Source: Helianthus annuus
Taxonomy: Eukaryota; Streptophyta; Magnoliopsida; Asterales; Asteraceae
Assembly (NCBI RefSeq): GCF_002127325.2
Contig: NC_035443.2
Span: 26,025,050 to 26,089,049 of the forward strand
DNA length: 64,000 nucleotides
Direction: 5' to 3'
The notes beneath the pieces are model-generated. The model had not been told where the DNA came from. It saw only the letters and a list, made by a program, of their open reading frames with translations, and searched no databases. Position 1 is the stretch's first letter. Each line of letters opens with the position of its first letter. Of the stretch, positions 23,690 to 34,251 are shown in pieces. The position numbers and the translations under genes were made by a program.

Positions 23690-24653
23690 CTAACACGTTA
23701 AAATATGGATGAGCTCGGTACCGGTAACGGCAGTGAAAGTACCGATCCAGAAAATCATCGAAATTAGGTACCGGCATCGAAAATGCTTGGTACAATACGG
23801 TATGGTATTTGAAGGTAAAAATCAATAAATACAGGTATGGTGCTAGACCGGTGTCGAACCGAAAGTAACGATTCTGAAAACACCAAAAGGCGGGTACCAA
23901 ATTGGTACCGAAATTGATTTGGTATAGTAAATTTGGTACCGATACGATACCGGTTCGTTTACAGGATTTGATACGATTTGCTCATCAATATTATAAATAT
24001 TCAAGTTAATTTTACATGCTACAATTCATTCATTACAGAAAAAGACAAAAAAGAAAGCAAAATAAGTTGTTGTGTATATAAAACCTCATTCAAATGAAAT
24101 ACAGTTTACTTACTGTGTGTATGAAAAGTAATCTAAACGGTGCAGTTACTTGCATTGCTGCGTTGCTACAGGATTTGATGAGCTCGTTACCAACCGGTAC
24201 CGAAAATACTGGTACCGAAATCCCCAAAAGTGGGTACCGGTACCTAATATACCTAGTATGGCACGGTTCGGTACAGGTCGGTATTGGTACGGCACCGGTA
24301 TTTGAGGGTAAAAACCGGTGAATACCTGTGCGGAACCGGTACCAAAAATACACCGATTTGGTAAATTTGAGACCGGTACCTATACCCAATACCATTTGCT
24401 ACTTGCATTGCTGCGTTGCTACAGGATTTGATGAGCTCGTTACCAACCGGTACCGCAAATACTGGTACCGAAATCCCCAAAAGTGGGCACCGGTACCGAA
24501 TATACCTAGTATGGCACGGTTCGGTACAGGTCGGTATTGGTACGACACCGGTATTTGAGGGTAAAAACCGGTGAATACCTGTGCGGAACCGGTAAAAAAA
24601 ATACACCGGTTTGGTAAATTTGAAACCGATACCTATACCCAATACCATTTGCT
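23690..24653. repeat. GGTACC-rich repeats with a 253-bp tandem duplication
   Basis: ACTTGCATTGCTGCGTTGCT occurs at 24148 and 24401. The two 253-bp units (24148-24400 and 24401-24653) differ at few sites. A more diverged relative covers 23690-23970. Each is dense in GGTACCG/CGGTACC inverted pairs. The open frames on both strands here are by-products of the duplicated sequence. Confidence 0.85.
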
Positions 24654-24659
24654 TATCTC

Positions 24660-26120
24660 TTAATCATATATGAATTTTAAATAATTCTAATCTAATTCTA
24701 ATATTAATTTAATAATCTAATTGTAATATGAATTTAATAATAAATCCATTGTAATATTAATTTAATAGTAAATGTACTATTCATTCTGTTTATCTTTTAT
24801 CATATATGAATTCTTTTCTAAGGGTAGGTTCTTTTAGGTTTTTGTGGGTGGGAGGTGTGTGTGTGGGGGGGGGGGAGTAGGTTGTTTCATTTTCGAGGAT
24901 TTTTATTCTAGGAACCGACTTATACAACACGCTTCAGGCGTTCCATAGACTCATCACAAATGTATGGTTGCCCTTCCATGATACTATTCTCAATGGGAGC
25001 AATATCAGTTGGTGTATGTGACTTAGCTAGTGACTCTATTTAGGTTAGTGAATGAGTCTAGTACTTAATTTACTCATTCTTGTAAATGAATTATCCTTTA
25101 AATTTTTGATTCACACTTTTTAGTTTGAGGATCAAGATGACATAATAACAATTCATTCCAACTACTTTCTATCTCCCGTTAATGTTAGGAATACTCATTC
25201 GTTAAAACGATCCCATGTTTAATAGCTTAAGCAGTTAGTTATCAATGTTTATTCATATCCTATTCCCTGCCTTCCTTAAGGTCCCATCTTTTTGCATTGT
25301 GGTGGAGCAATTGCAACATATATCACACAACAAAACCTTAGATGTGAAGCATTTGGTTACTGACCGAAAACCAATTGACATTTGCTATTATGATCATTAT
25401 TGATTTTGCGATCAATCTTACACGTTTGGTCATCGTCCTCAACAAAAGCAGTGTGTGTAACAACATTTGTGACATGCTGTTTAACACTTATTCCTATAAT
25501 TATTAGTGAAGTGGGAATCAAGATCACTGCATTTATCAAAATTAATATGATAGAATACAATAATATGCTTGCTAACTTATCAGCTAAGCCACAAGTCACA
25601 CAAACTTTAGGTTGTGAATTTGATTACTATTCAGACGAGACATCTATTTAAACCACTAAATGGCGTGTTCATCCCTTTTTTAATAACGGATTAATAGCAA
25701 CCCGTATACGAAGTATATAAACACAAGAACAAAAATTATAGAGATCATATAGACAGAAAGGGAGAAAAGAGAATAAAAGAACTCATTCTTATTGATGTGT
25801 GTAATACAAATCAAGAGCCACTAATTATAGGATTATAACATTACAAACATAAATGTGATATGAGAGTTAGAAACGTGAATAACCACCATAATAATATATG
25901 TATAACATTGTTGTAATTTTTTTTTTTTCAAAAAGTGTAATGAAGGTAAAAAAACTTAGACTTATATGAAGAAAATGGACGCACAACACAAAAAAGTGAT
26001 GCAAAACTTCACTACTAGATATAAACTTTTAACGATCAATTAATGGGCAATACCAGATTAAAATAAGTTAATACTAGATACATTAGACCTTAACGTACTC
26101 TTCAACACGGACGAGCATAG
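24660..26120. other. Noncoding stretch
   Basis: AT-rich DNA with a G-rich tract at 24855-24882. Open frames near 25357-25651 overlap on both strands and match nothing I know. No gene is supported. Confidence 0.45.
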
Positions 26121-26124
26121 GGCA

Positions 26125-26238
26125 TTACCCATATGACCGAGCTGCTTCTTTCACTTGACTCGCGACGCTGCTCCCCACAAGCATCTCCAAGAGAGTTCCC
26201 TTCATATTAGCGAGCCCTGCTCTTTCTCCTCGGCGCGC
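26125..26238 (-). pseudogene. Lone 3'-terminal exon of an unknown gene
   Basis: After a good acceptor (TAATTTGCAG, ending at 26239) there is a 114-nt open exon that ends with TAA at 26125-26127. It encodes 37 residues including GLANMKGTLLEMLVGSSVAS and QVKEAARSYG. It is GC-rich in AT-rich surroundings and helical in character. No upstream exon can be seen to the right before the tandem repeats begin. I do not recognise the family. A captured or truncated gene end is the likeliest reading. Confidence 0.35.
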
Positions 26239-26292
26239 CTGCAAATTACACCCTTCCTCTCTTCCCGTCCCAGTTACATACAACGCAATCAG

Positions 26293-26470
26293 AATATTCT
26301 TATACAAGGTAGATTGCAACAAATATATACTTTTTTTCTAGAGCACAAATAGTATTCTTATACAAGGTAGATTGCAACAAATATATACTTTTTTTTCTAA
26401 AGCACAAATAGTATTCTTATACAAGGTAGATTGCAACAAATATATACTTTTTTTCTAAAGCACAAATACT
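26293..26470. repeat. Three tandem 58-59-bp units
   Basis: TATTCTTATACAAGGTAGAT recurs at about 26295, 26353 and 26412, each followed by the same TTGCAACAAATATATAC and T-run. Confidence 0.95.
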
Positions 26471-26562
26471 AGATGCAAATGCATCTAACAAGACAAATGA
26501 TTATGCTTTAGATTTAGAGTTTAAAGTATATTACTAAATTGGTTGCATTATATGTTAAAAAA

Positions 26563-26858
26563 TAGAGTAAATTGTCATTTTAGTCCCTGAGGTTTGACTA
26601 AAATTGTCACTTTAGTTTAAATAGGGTTTTCTTGTCACTTTAGTAAATTGTCATTTTAGTCCCTGTGGTGGCGATTATAGAAGGTTGTGATGGGGTGGGT
26701 GGTGATCGATGAAAATGGCAAAAAATGACAAAATTCAGAGACTAAAATGACAGAAAACAAAACTATTTGAACTATAATAGCAAGAAAAAAACTATTTGGA
26801 CTAAAGTGGCAATTTTGCTTAAACCTTAAGGACTAAAATGGTAATTTACTTAAAAGAT
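26563..26858. mobile_element. MITE with about 50-bp inverted ends
   Basis: The left end AGTAAATTGTCATTTTAGTC is mirrored on the right by GACTAAAATGGTAATTTACT. The inner arms (AAATTGTCACTTTAGT and ACTAAAGTGGCAATTTTG) also mirror. About 300 bp, noncoding. The superfamily is not determined. Confidence 0.75.
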
Positions 26859-27062
26859 ACGCACCCTTAATAAATTGAATGAAAAAAAATAATGTAGGTT
26901 GGTTGCATGAACAAGCTATTCACTCCAAATATACAAATACTTAAAACCAAAGTGTGAATGATATTTTCATGTGGGACATACAAGTATGTGTAGTTAAATA
27001 TGATGCCCACACCACCCTTCATTAATTACCACCATCCTAGATCTAACTCATTAATCTCCCTC

Positions 27063-27070
27063 TATAAATA
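27063..27070 (+). promoter_or_regulatory. TATA box of the DUF4408/DUF761 gene
   Basis: TATAAATA lies 63 bp before the ATG. It is followed by a CT- and CCACCA-rich leader typical of plant 5' UTRs, and transcription would start near 27095-27100. Confidence 0.8.
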
Positions 27071-27132
27071 TTCACAAAATTCTCTCTTCACTCTCACACC
27101 ACCACCACTACCACCGTATACCACCGCTAGCC

Positions 27133-28811
27133 ATGGGGTTGCCACTCAAACTCGGCGTCGTTTCCGCCACCGTCTTGTCCACCGCGGTAATGTTCAAGCT
27201 TATATCACCTTTCATAATGAATCTTTCAGTCTCCGACTTCCCTATTATATGGTCCTCCCTCATCACGTGGCTTAAACCGCCTTATCTTTACGTTGTCATC
27301 AACGGTATCATCATCACTATCGTCGCTTCTTCGCGTTTACAGTCCAAAGTCGACGGTTCTCATGACTCGTTATCGTCTTTTTCGACGCGGGCTGAGCCGG
27401 TTAAGGTTGTCCATCCGGTTGAATTACCCCCGGTTCATGTTCATGAACAGGAATTGTCGTTTCATGGTGATGTGTTGGAAACCGAACCGGTGGATATCGC
27501 GGTTGCTGGTTATAATAGTGAGGCGAAATTTGTTGATGTTCCGGTTGCGGAGTTTAGTACTCCAAAGTTTATTGATGAAACCCTAGATGAAGATATGAAG
27601 ATTGCAAAGGAAGCTTATGAAGAGATTAAGAAAAATAGGGTTAATAACTCTCTGATCTCGAAGTCTGCGTGGTCTCCGTCGGAGATAAAACAAGTCGGTT
27701 TATCTTTTCCGACGGAGAAACCACCGGCTTCCGCTAGATTTAGCCGTCGGAAACCGACCAAAGCCACTCCTGAAGGTAGACACTTACTTTTTTTTTGTTC
27801 TTTTTTATTTAATGTATTGGATAAACGTAGCCCACCTTTTAAACTTTTTTACAAACTCTAATCTTAAAAGAACATCACATCACTAGGATATTTTTGTCTT
27901 TTAATATAAAAGGAATGAAACGTTAGTGATTTGACACTTTGAATGGTATTTTATTTTCTAGCGTCAAAGGGGTGAAATACGGTTGCTAACGTATTTTGTG
28001 TATGGCATGTAAGAAGGATATTACTTTTTAATTTGAGAGGTTTCCATCATCAAATATGTAAGACGGATGAACTTTTTCGACAAAAGATCAAATACAAATA
28101 ACTTTAAGGTACAAAACGTACGAACTGAAGGTTTAGCTGAAAAACGCGGTGAAATTTTCGTAACTATTTACTCGTAAAGTAATTATCAAAATTACTCTAC
28201 AAATGACTTTGTTAGATAATTTTGATCTTTTAGAGTAATTTTGTAAATTGTTCTTCTAGAGTAATTTTGATCTTATCGTGTAATTATCAAAATTACTCTA
28301 AAAGTTTATCAAACAACATACAATTCAATATTACCCTACAAAATCATTTGTAGATAAATTATGATACTCTACGAGATCAAAACTACGCTACATAAATATT
28401 TTACAAAATTATTCTACAAGATCAAAGTTACCTTACAAGATCATTTATAAATTTACTTTACGAGTAAATAATTACGAAAAATGACAACACGTTTTTTTCA
28501 TGTCTTTCGTATGTTTTGTATAATAAGACACTTGTATGTGAACTTATTTTTATTGATTAAAAAACTTTGAGATCCACAAAATAACAAAATAAGATATTTG
28601 TTAATGATTTAACAATTTGGGATCTACAAAATAACAAAAATAGGACTACATGGAGGTGCAAGTGGAGGTTGAGGGTTCGATTCCGGTCGGAGTCATATTT
28701 ATCATTTGCTGGAGTTCTACTTGGGGGAGAACCCCGATCCTGGGTAGACGGGTAATCAGTACAGGCTGGCCCGGGGTGTAAGCGGAGCTCCACCGCCATC
28801 ACCAACAAGCC

Positions 28812-28855
<44 letters not shown>

Positions 28856-29586
28856 TAGGTCAACGGTCAATTAAATTTGAGATCCACAAAATAACAAAAA
28901 TAAGATATTTATTAACGATTTAACAATTTGAGATCTACAAAATAACAAAAATAAGAGGAGGTCAACGGTCAATTTTTCATGGTGTTATTTTATGTTCTTC
29001 GACCCTCCACCCTATGTGAAAAGATAAACCTCACCTCACCGTCACATAAAATATAAAATCACACCATAAAATTTAACGTCATCTTTGTGGGTTTTAGGTT
29101 ATCTTCGCACAAACACACGTAGGACAACAACTAAAAACCATAGATATTATTGCAGGTGGTAGAACATTGGGAGTTGCAAAACCAAAGCGGCAAGACACAC
29201 TGGAGACCACGTGGAAGACCATAACAGAGGGTCGGTCTGTACCCTTAACGAGACACCTACGTAAGTCGGACACGTGGGAGACCCACGGACAAAGCCGTGA
29301 AAATCGCCACACGGATGAGTTCGTTACAGAAAGGATGACAAAATCAGACACGTTTGACGTTAACCGAAGCAGAAAACCGGTTAAACCGGTCAAACCTCCT
29401 CCGGCTCCGTCGAAACTGAGCCGGTCTGGCGGGTCTGGACGGCTTAAGAAAGAACCGTCGGTGGGACAGGAGGAGTTGAACCGGAGAGTTGAAGCGTTTA
29501 TAAATAAATTTAATGAGGATATGAGGTTACAAAGGCAAGAATCGATGAATCGGTACATGGAGATGATTAATCGTGGGGCTCATTAA
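27133..29586 (+). CDS. DUF4408 and DUF761 domain membrane protein
   Basis: Two exons, 27133-27775 and 29156-29586, joined in phase 1 (GAA-G / GT donor at 27776, TTATTGCAG acceptor ending at 29155) give 357 residues. The N-terminus has hydrophobic stretches around residues 5-30 and 52-70. The second, containing PPYLYVVINGIIITIVASS, is the DUF4408 signature. A long Ser/Pro/acidic linker follows, then a basic segment. The C-terminal EELNRRVEAFINKFNEDMRL and QRQESMNRYMEMI are the DUF761 (cotton fibre protein) motif. The biochemical role of this plant family is not established. The TATA box at 27063 and the ATG context GCCATGG support the start. The 1,380-bp intron carries a MITE and a SINE. The frame is undamaged. 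I consider this the one ordinary host gene here. Confidence 0.93.
28112..28519. mobile_element. MITE in the intron
   Basis: Ends mirror each other: ACAAAACGTACGAA on the left against TTCGTATGTTTTGT on the right, then TTTCGTAACTATTTACTCGT against ACGAGTAAATAATTACGAAA. About 408 bp, with an interior of repeated ATTACTCTA/TAGAGTAAT. Confidence 0.8.
28560..28975. repeat. Direct repeat split by the SINE
   Basis: The segment beginning GAGATCCACAAAATAACAAA at 28570 recurs at 28879 with its tail AGGTCAACGGTCAATT. The SINE sits in the first copy, and its tail (28856) matches the tail of the second (28957), so a roughly 100-bp tandem duplication was followed by SINE insertion. Confidence 0.7.
28646..28852 (+). 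mobile_element. SINE in the intron
   Basis: A tRNA-like B box (GGTTCGATTCC at 28674) follows a degenerate A-box-like start (GGAGGTGCAAGTGG). A GC-richer body ends in about 38 A residues (28815-28852). It lies in sense orientation to the host gene. The TSD is obscured because the flanks are themselves A-rich repeats. Confidence 0.75.
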
Positions 29587-30239
29587 CTCAACGACCGTAC
29601 TTGATGTTGTGTTCATTGTTTTCTCGACCAGTCGTAGGATAGATAGTGGATTGTGTTACAAAAGAAGTTGATTTTTTTTTTTTTTTTTTTGTCTTTGTTG
29701 ATGTCCATGAAAGGAAATTAGTAATGTAAAATTTTAAGATAGTAGAAGTTATGTATAACTTTTATATATCAGGACGTTGTATAGTTCAAAGTATGTATCC
29801 ACATCATCTTGGGTATTTATTTTCATTTGAATTAACTTTGCTTTTTGGCTGATCTTATAAAATTAGCCAGCATTGCTACGTACTCTATGCTTACCGATTT
29901 GAAACTATGCATTTGATGTTTCAGATGTTGTTAACTACAGTCCTCTGACTGATTAAGAGCAAACTCGTCAATGTGGTATTCGTTTATGAGTTTCATCCTC
30001 CACACAACACTTCATCTCTTCTGAACTCGAGGTCAAGTTCTTTCTAATTGAAGGGGACTGTACGGTGTAAGTATATCAAATAACTATCTCAGATACTAGT
30101 TGGTGTGAATACGAACAAAGTGTAAAGAAACGAGCCCAACCTCAAACTCAAAAAGCCATAAGCTTCCTGTTCATACTAAAGATGCCTTTTCTCCATAACA
30201 AGGTACTAAGGACTAGAATGATATGTAAATCACTGGGAG
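29587..30239. other. 3' UTR and intergenic DNA
   Basis: After the TAA the sequence has a T-run at 29672-29690 and AATATAAA-like AT-rich sequence where a plant 3' end would lie (29700-29780). No further gene is seen. Confidence 0.5.
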
Positions 30240-30480
30240 TGTGGGATACCTACACCGCAGTAGTCCCCTTCACGTAGATAGGGGGCTATAAATCCCACCA
30301 TGCTTAACCACCATAGTGTGGAATAAAGCCCTTGATCATTTCTCGATCATTTAATTTTAATTTCTATTTATTCTTTTATTTAAAAAATAATAAATTAAAT
30401 TAAATTAAAATTAATTAAATTAAAATTAATTAAAATTAAATTAAATTAAATTAAAATCTTATAAATTATCAACATAATTA
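30240..30480. repeat. Repeat shared with 15.7-15.9 kb, followed by AT-rich tract
   Basis: TAACCACCATAGTGTGGAAT then AAAGCCCTTGATCATTTC at 30305 match the 15.81-kb segment. The following AATTAAATTAAAATTAATT tract is simple sequence. Confidence 0.6.
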
Positions 30481-31270
30481 TGCTTAAGGTGGTTGTACTT
30501 TTAGCTTTGAGAGTTTTCAAAAAAAAAAAATTGAAAGTTTCCTTTTTAACCCTAAAGTTTTAATCTTTAACAATTTAGGTTTAAAGTTTTAATCTTTGAT
30601 AATTTAACCCCCTTGATTAATTTGATTTTTCACTTCTAATTCAAACGTTTCCATCTTATACAATTTAACCCCTTTGATTAATTTGATTTTTCACTTCTAA
30701 TTCAAAAGTTTCCATCTTTTGCGATTTAATCACTTTGATTTTTTTTTTTTTACTTTTAACCTAAAGCTTTTTATCTTTTGCAACTTTAGACCCTTATACT
30801 TTTCATCTTTCGCGAAGTGTTGTAATCTTGGCTTTGGGGGTTTTTCAAAAAAAAAAATGATTATGCATATGGTTGTTGTAACCTTGGCTTTGGTGGTTTT
30901 TCAAAAAAAAATGATTTTTTTACTTTTTACCCAAAGGTATTTCATAAATTACTTTTAACCCAAAACTATTTGTTTTTTTTTTACTTTTAACCTAAAACTT
31001 TTTATCTTTTGCAATCTATCCTCACAGCTTTTTTTCCTTTCAACTTTGGTCCTTTATAGTTTTCATTTTCCACAAATTTTTCACTTTATGCTTCGTTCTA
31101 AATTTTGTGACTTAACACATCGTAACACGCGTCTTTGGTTTAACGTTTTTACGTTTCGTTCTAAATTTTGCGAGGTAACACGACGCAATGTGCGTGTGTG
31201 GGTGAACGTTTTTAAATTGTCTGTTTTTTTTCGTTTGACAGGTTCAATATAACGTGCGGGTCCTAAATCG
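30481..31270. repeat. T-rich imperfect tandem repeats
   Basis: Phrases such as TTAACCCTAAAGTTTTAATC, TTTGATTAATTTGATTTTTC and TTTTTACTTTTAACCTAAA recur irregularly. No coding sequence is supported; the open frame at 30719 is Phe/Leu low complexity. Confidence 0.6.
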
Positions 31271-31282
31271 ACTTAGTTATAA

Positions 31283-31311
31283 CTAGAGAATCCTCGTCGC
31301 ATTGCGGCGGA
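31283..31311 (-). mobile_element. Degenerate Helitron-like 3' terminus
   Basis: The minus strand reads CCGCCGCAATGCGACGAGG then ATTCT and CTAGT, the same design as the end at 23466-23502 but with a weaker stem. Confidence 0.35.
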
Positions 31312-31320
31312 TCGTAATTC

Positions 31321-31326
<6 letters not shown>

Positions 31327-31414
<88 letters not shown>
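31327..31414. repeat. (TA)n microsatellite
   Basis: 44 TA units. It directly abuts the left inverted end of the element at 31411. Confidence 0.97.
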
Positions 31415-31417
<3 letters not shown>

Positions 31418-32840
31418 TAGGGTTCGCACGGAAAGTGTGTTTTTCCTAGAAAGTCTAGGAAGCGATCTGGTCCATCCGATTGGTGTGTTTAAGGGTTGAG
31501 ATTAAATCAATGGCAATCTTGTAATATTTGAGTTTAATTAATTGATTGTTTTAAATGAGTAGGGGCAATTTTGTCAATGGCCGTGTTTTAAATCAATTAG
31601 ATAACCGCCCAGTTCCTAAATTCAAGCGATTTTTCCTCTCTCTCTCTCTCTCTCCAAACCCATCTTGGAAACCCCAATCCCTACCAAAAATAACTACAAT
31701 CATGGAAGAAGATAACTTTAGAAACGATGGAGAGCACCAGATCAAATTAAAACACTTCTCCATCTCCACCATCTCCGAGTTCATCATCACCATTCAAATA
31801 TTGTTCTTATCATCTCCGTTTTCTTGACGATGTGTTTTAACAGCAAGCAAATTAATACAGTTGTGTTTTAGCAGCAAGCAGATTCATACAGTTGTGGTTT
31901 AGCATCCAGATTCATACATATGTGTTTTAACAGCAAGCAGATTCATACAGTTGTGTTTTAGCATTCAGATTCATACAGATGTGTTTTAACAGCAAACAGA
32001 TTCATACAGATGTGTTTTAACAGCAAGCAGATTCATACAGATGTGTTTTAACAGCAAGCAGATTCATACAGATGTGTTTTAACATCCAGATTCATACAGA
32101 TGTGTTTTAACAGCAAGCAGATTCATACAGTTGTGTTTTAACAGCAAGCAGATTCATACAGATGTGTTTTAACATCCATATTCATACAGATTCATACAGA
32201 TGTGTTTTAACAACAAGCAGATTCATACAGATGTGTTTTAACAGCAAACAGATTCATACAGATGTGTTTTAACATCCAGATTCATACAGATGTGTTTTAA
32301 CAGCAAGCAGATTCATACAGCTGTGTTTTAGCATTCAGATTCATACAGTTGTGTTTTAACAGCAAACAGATTCATACAGTTGTGTTTTAACAGCAAGAAA
32401 GATTCATACACTTGTGTTTTAGCATTCAGATTCATACAGTTGTGTTTTAACAGCAATCAGATTCATACCCTGTGTTTTACCATCTTTATATTGTGGGATC
32501 TATAAAAAAATTGACTTTAGCCCTGTAAACTGTTAAAACATAGCACCAAGAACATGCTGATAAATTCCAGTAATCTTCTGAACAATGGAATATGCGATGT
32601 AATGTGACATGGAATTTTAGTTAATGAACACATTGACTTCCAGATTTGAATTCGAAAATAATAAAAATTCCGAAAATAATGGAATTTTAGTTAATGAAGA
32701 TACATTCCAAAAATAAAATTAAAATGTGAAATTACATGATAGCCCTTCTACTTAAAATCCCTCAATGACACATGTCCAATTCTTATTCCTTCCTAGACTT
32801 TCTAGGAAAAATAGACTTTCCACCCAACTCCTACTCTATA
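31411..32840. mobile_element. 1.43-kb TIR DNA element inserted in a (TA)n tract
   Basis: The left end TATAGAGTAGGGTTCGCACG and the reverse complement of the right end TATAGAGTAGGAGTTGGGTG align for about 53 bp, including the block TTTTTCCTAGAAAGTCTAGG. TA repeats lie on both sides. The interior has a (CT)n tract, a short open frame (MEEDNFRNDGEHQIKLKHF from 31702) that may be a captured 5' exon, and a 650-bp minisatellite. No transposase. I take it for a non-autonomous Mutator-like element, but other TIR families are possible. Confidence 0.7.
31831..32480. repeat. Minisatellite of 28- and 31-bp units
   Basis: About 20 copies of TGTGTTTTAACAGCAAGCAG then ATTCATACAGA (31 bp) alternate with a shorter form carrying GCATTCAGATTCATACAG (28 bp). 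Confidence 0.95.
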
Positions 32841-34251
32841 TATATATATATATATATATATAGGGCAAGGATAAATCGAAAACCCACTCCAGTTGACTAA
32901 ACCCCGAAAACCCATTAATCACCATTGATCAAACTAAATGAATGGCTGAGATTAACTTTGAGCCATGAGTTACTTTAGTTCCCCTTTTTCTGTATTTTTT
33001 AATATAGTCATTGTACCTTAAGGGTAAAATCGGAAACATTTTTTCATCTCTTACTTACAATTACTTACAAGAAAGACAAAAGTCTGCATGAACCCAGAAC
33101 TCTCAAAATCGGCGGCATTATTACACTGTACTTCACTCTTCGTCAGTTCAAAACCTCAAAAAATCAAAACACATTCTCTCTCTTCCCAAAATCTTCATCA
33201 AACCTTCTCATCTATAACCAAATCACCAGAGATATTCAACTATACCTTCAATCACTGGCCAAAAATCGCTTAAAGATCTTCAAAATCGCCGTAGAATATC
33301 AACGATCGCAGGAGATATTCAACAATCACCGGAGAATTTCAACAGTCACCACCGGAAAAAAATCAGGCTAAAAACGAGAGGGTTTCAGGTGCGTCGCTTC
33401 TTTGTTGACTAAAATCATCAACTTTGTTTTAGCTATTCAGAATTAGGGAGTTTTATAATAGAGATTATAGGGTTTTTTAAGACTTTTCAAAATCCTCGAT
33501 TGCTTTATACCCATTTGGGTTTTCTTAATGACAGGTACCGTTAGGGTTTTTTGTTTGTTTTAAATAATCTCACTTTTTAAAAAGAAAGTTGATAATTTTA
33601 GCTAGTTATGAATTTTCTTTTAGAGATACAGATTTGGGATGTCTGAAAATAAAGACTACAAACTTTTAAACAGTTTTCAAAGTGCTCGGTTTCTTTATAC
33701 ATCTGGCTTTTTGTTAATGACAGGGTAGCATTAGGGGTTTTTGGGATAAACACATGATCAATTGGGGTGGGGGTGGGGGGGTCTGATTTGTGGGTTAATT
33801 TTGATTGAGAAAAAAAAATTACACTGATAGTGTGTAATTGTTTATCTATACACAATGAGAAATGGTAAAAAAATGAAAAGTTAGGGGATAATAAAAAATA
33901 GAAGCATAAAAATGTGGAAGAATGTTCATTCTGAGAAAAAAAAAAAAAAAAAACCTCTGCTTGCTATAAATTGATATGGGCCATAGTGATCTACTGGTGA
34001 TTGGGGTCCTGTATTTGTTATCTACTGGTCATTTGTGTCTGTTATAAAAGTCATGTGGACCATATATTGACTGCCTCTTAATCTCATACTTTGCAGTAAG
34101 TTGTAACAACTAAGGATAGCAAAAACAAATCCAACCAAAAAAAAAAAAATGACCACAGGTGCTTATAAATTACAAAACCTGTGATCAACTATGCTTACAG
34201 ATTAAAATACATTTTTTCTTTATTGATGTTGATTACAAATAAAAAATGCAG
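32841..34251 (+). other. Possible left end of a large Mutator-like element, and gene leader
   Basis: After a second TA tract (to 32861) the sequence GGGCAAGGATAAATCGAAAA begins. It has the look of a transposon terminus, but its inverted partner is not in the window. A CT/CA-rich stretch with ATG at 33088 (SKSAALLHCTSLFVSS...) and a possible donor (TTTCAGGTGCGT near 33388) may be the first exon or leader of the Ulp1-like gene. The rest, to 34251, is AT-rich with G-runs at 33765-33780 and looks intronic. Confidence 0.35.

Noticed and set aside
24090..24648. Overlapping open frames on both strands rich in Tyr-Arg and Pro-Val
   Set aside because: They arise from the GGTACC-rich tandem duplication.
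25357..25651. Overlapping 80-residue frames with hydrophobic stretches
   Set aside because: Open on both strands, no start or splice context, no family recognised.
28670..28700. Possible tRNA gene at the GGTTCGATTCC box
   Set aside because: No acceptor stem or anticodon arm; the body and poly-A tail show a SINE.
31831..32480. CRISPR-like array of regular repeats
   Set aside because: Units are contiguous variants of one minisatellite with no unique spacers, in a plant transposon. The same applies to 43006-43445.
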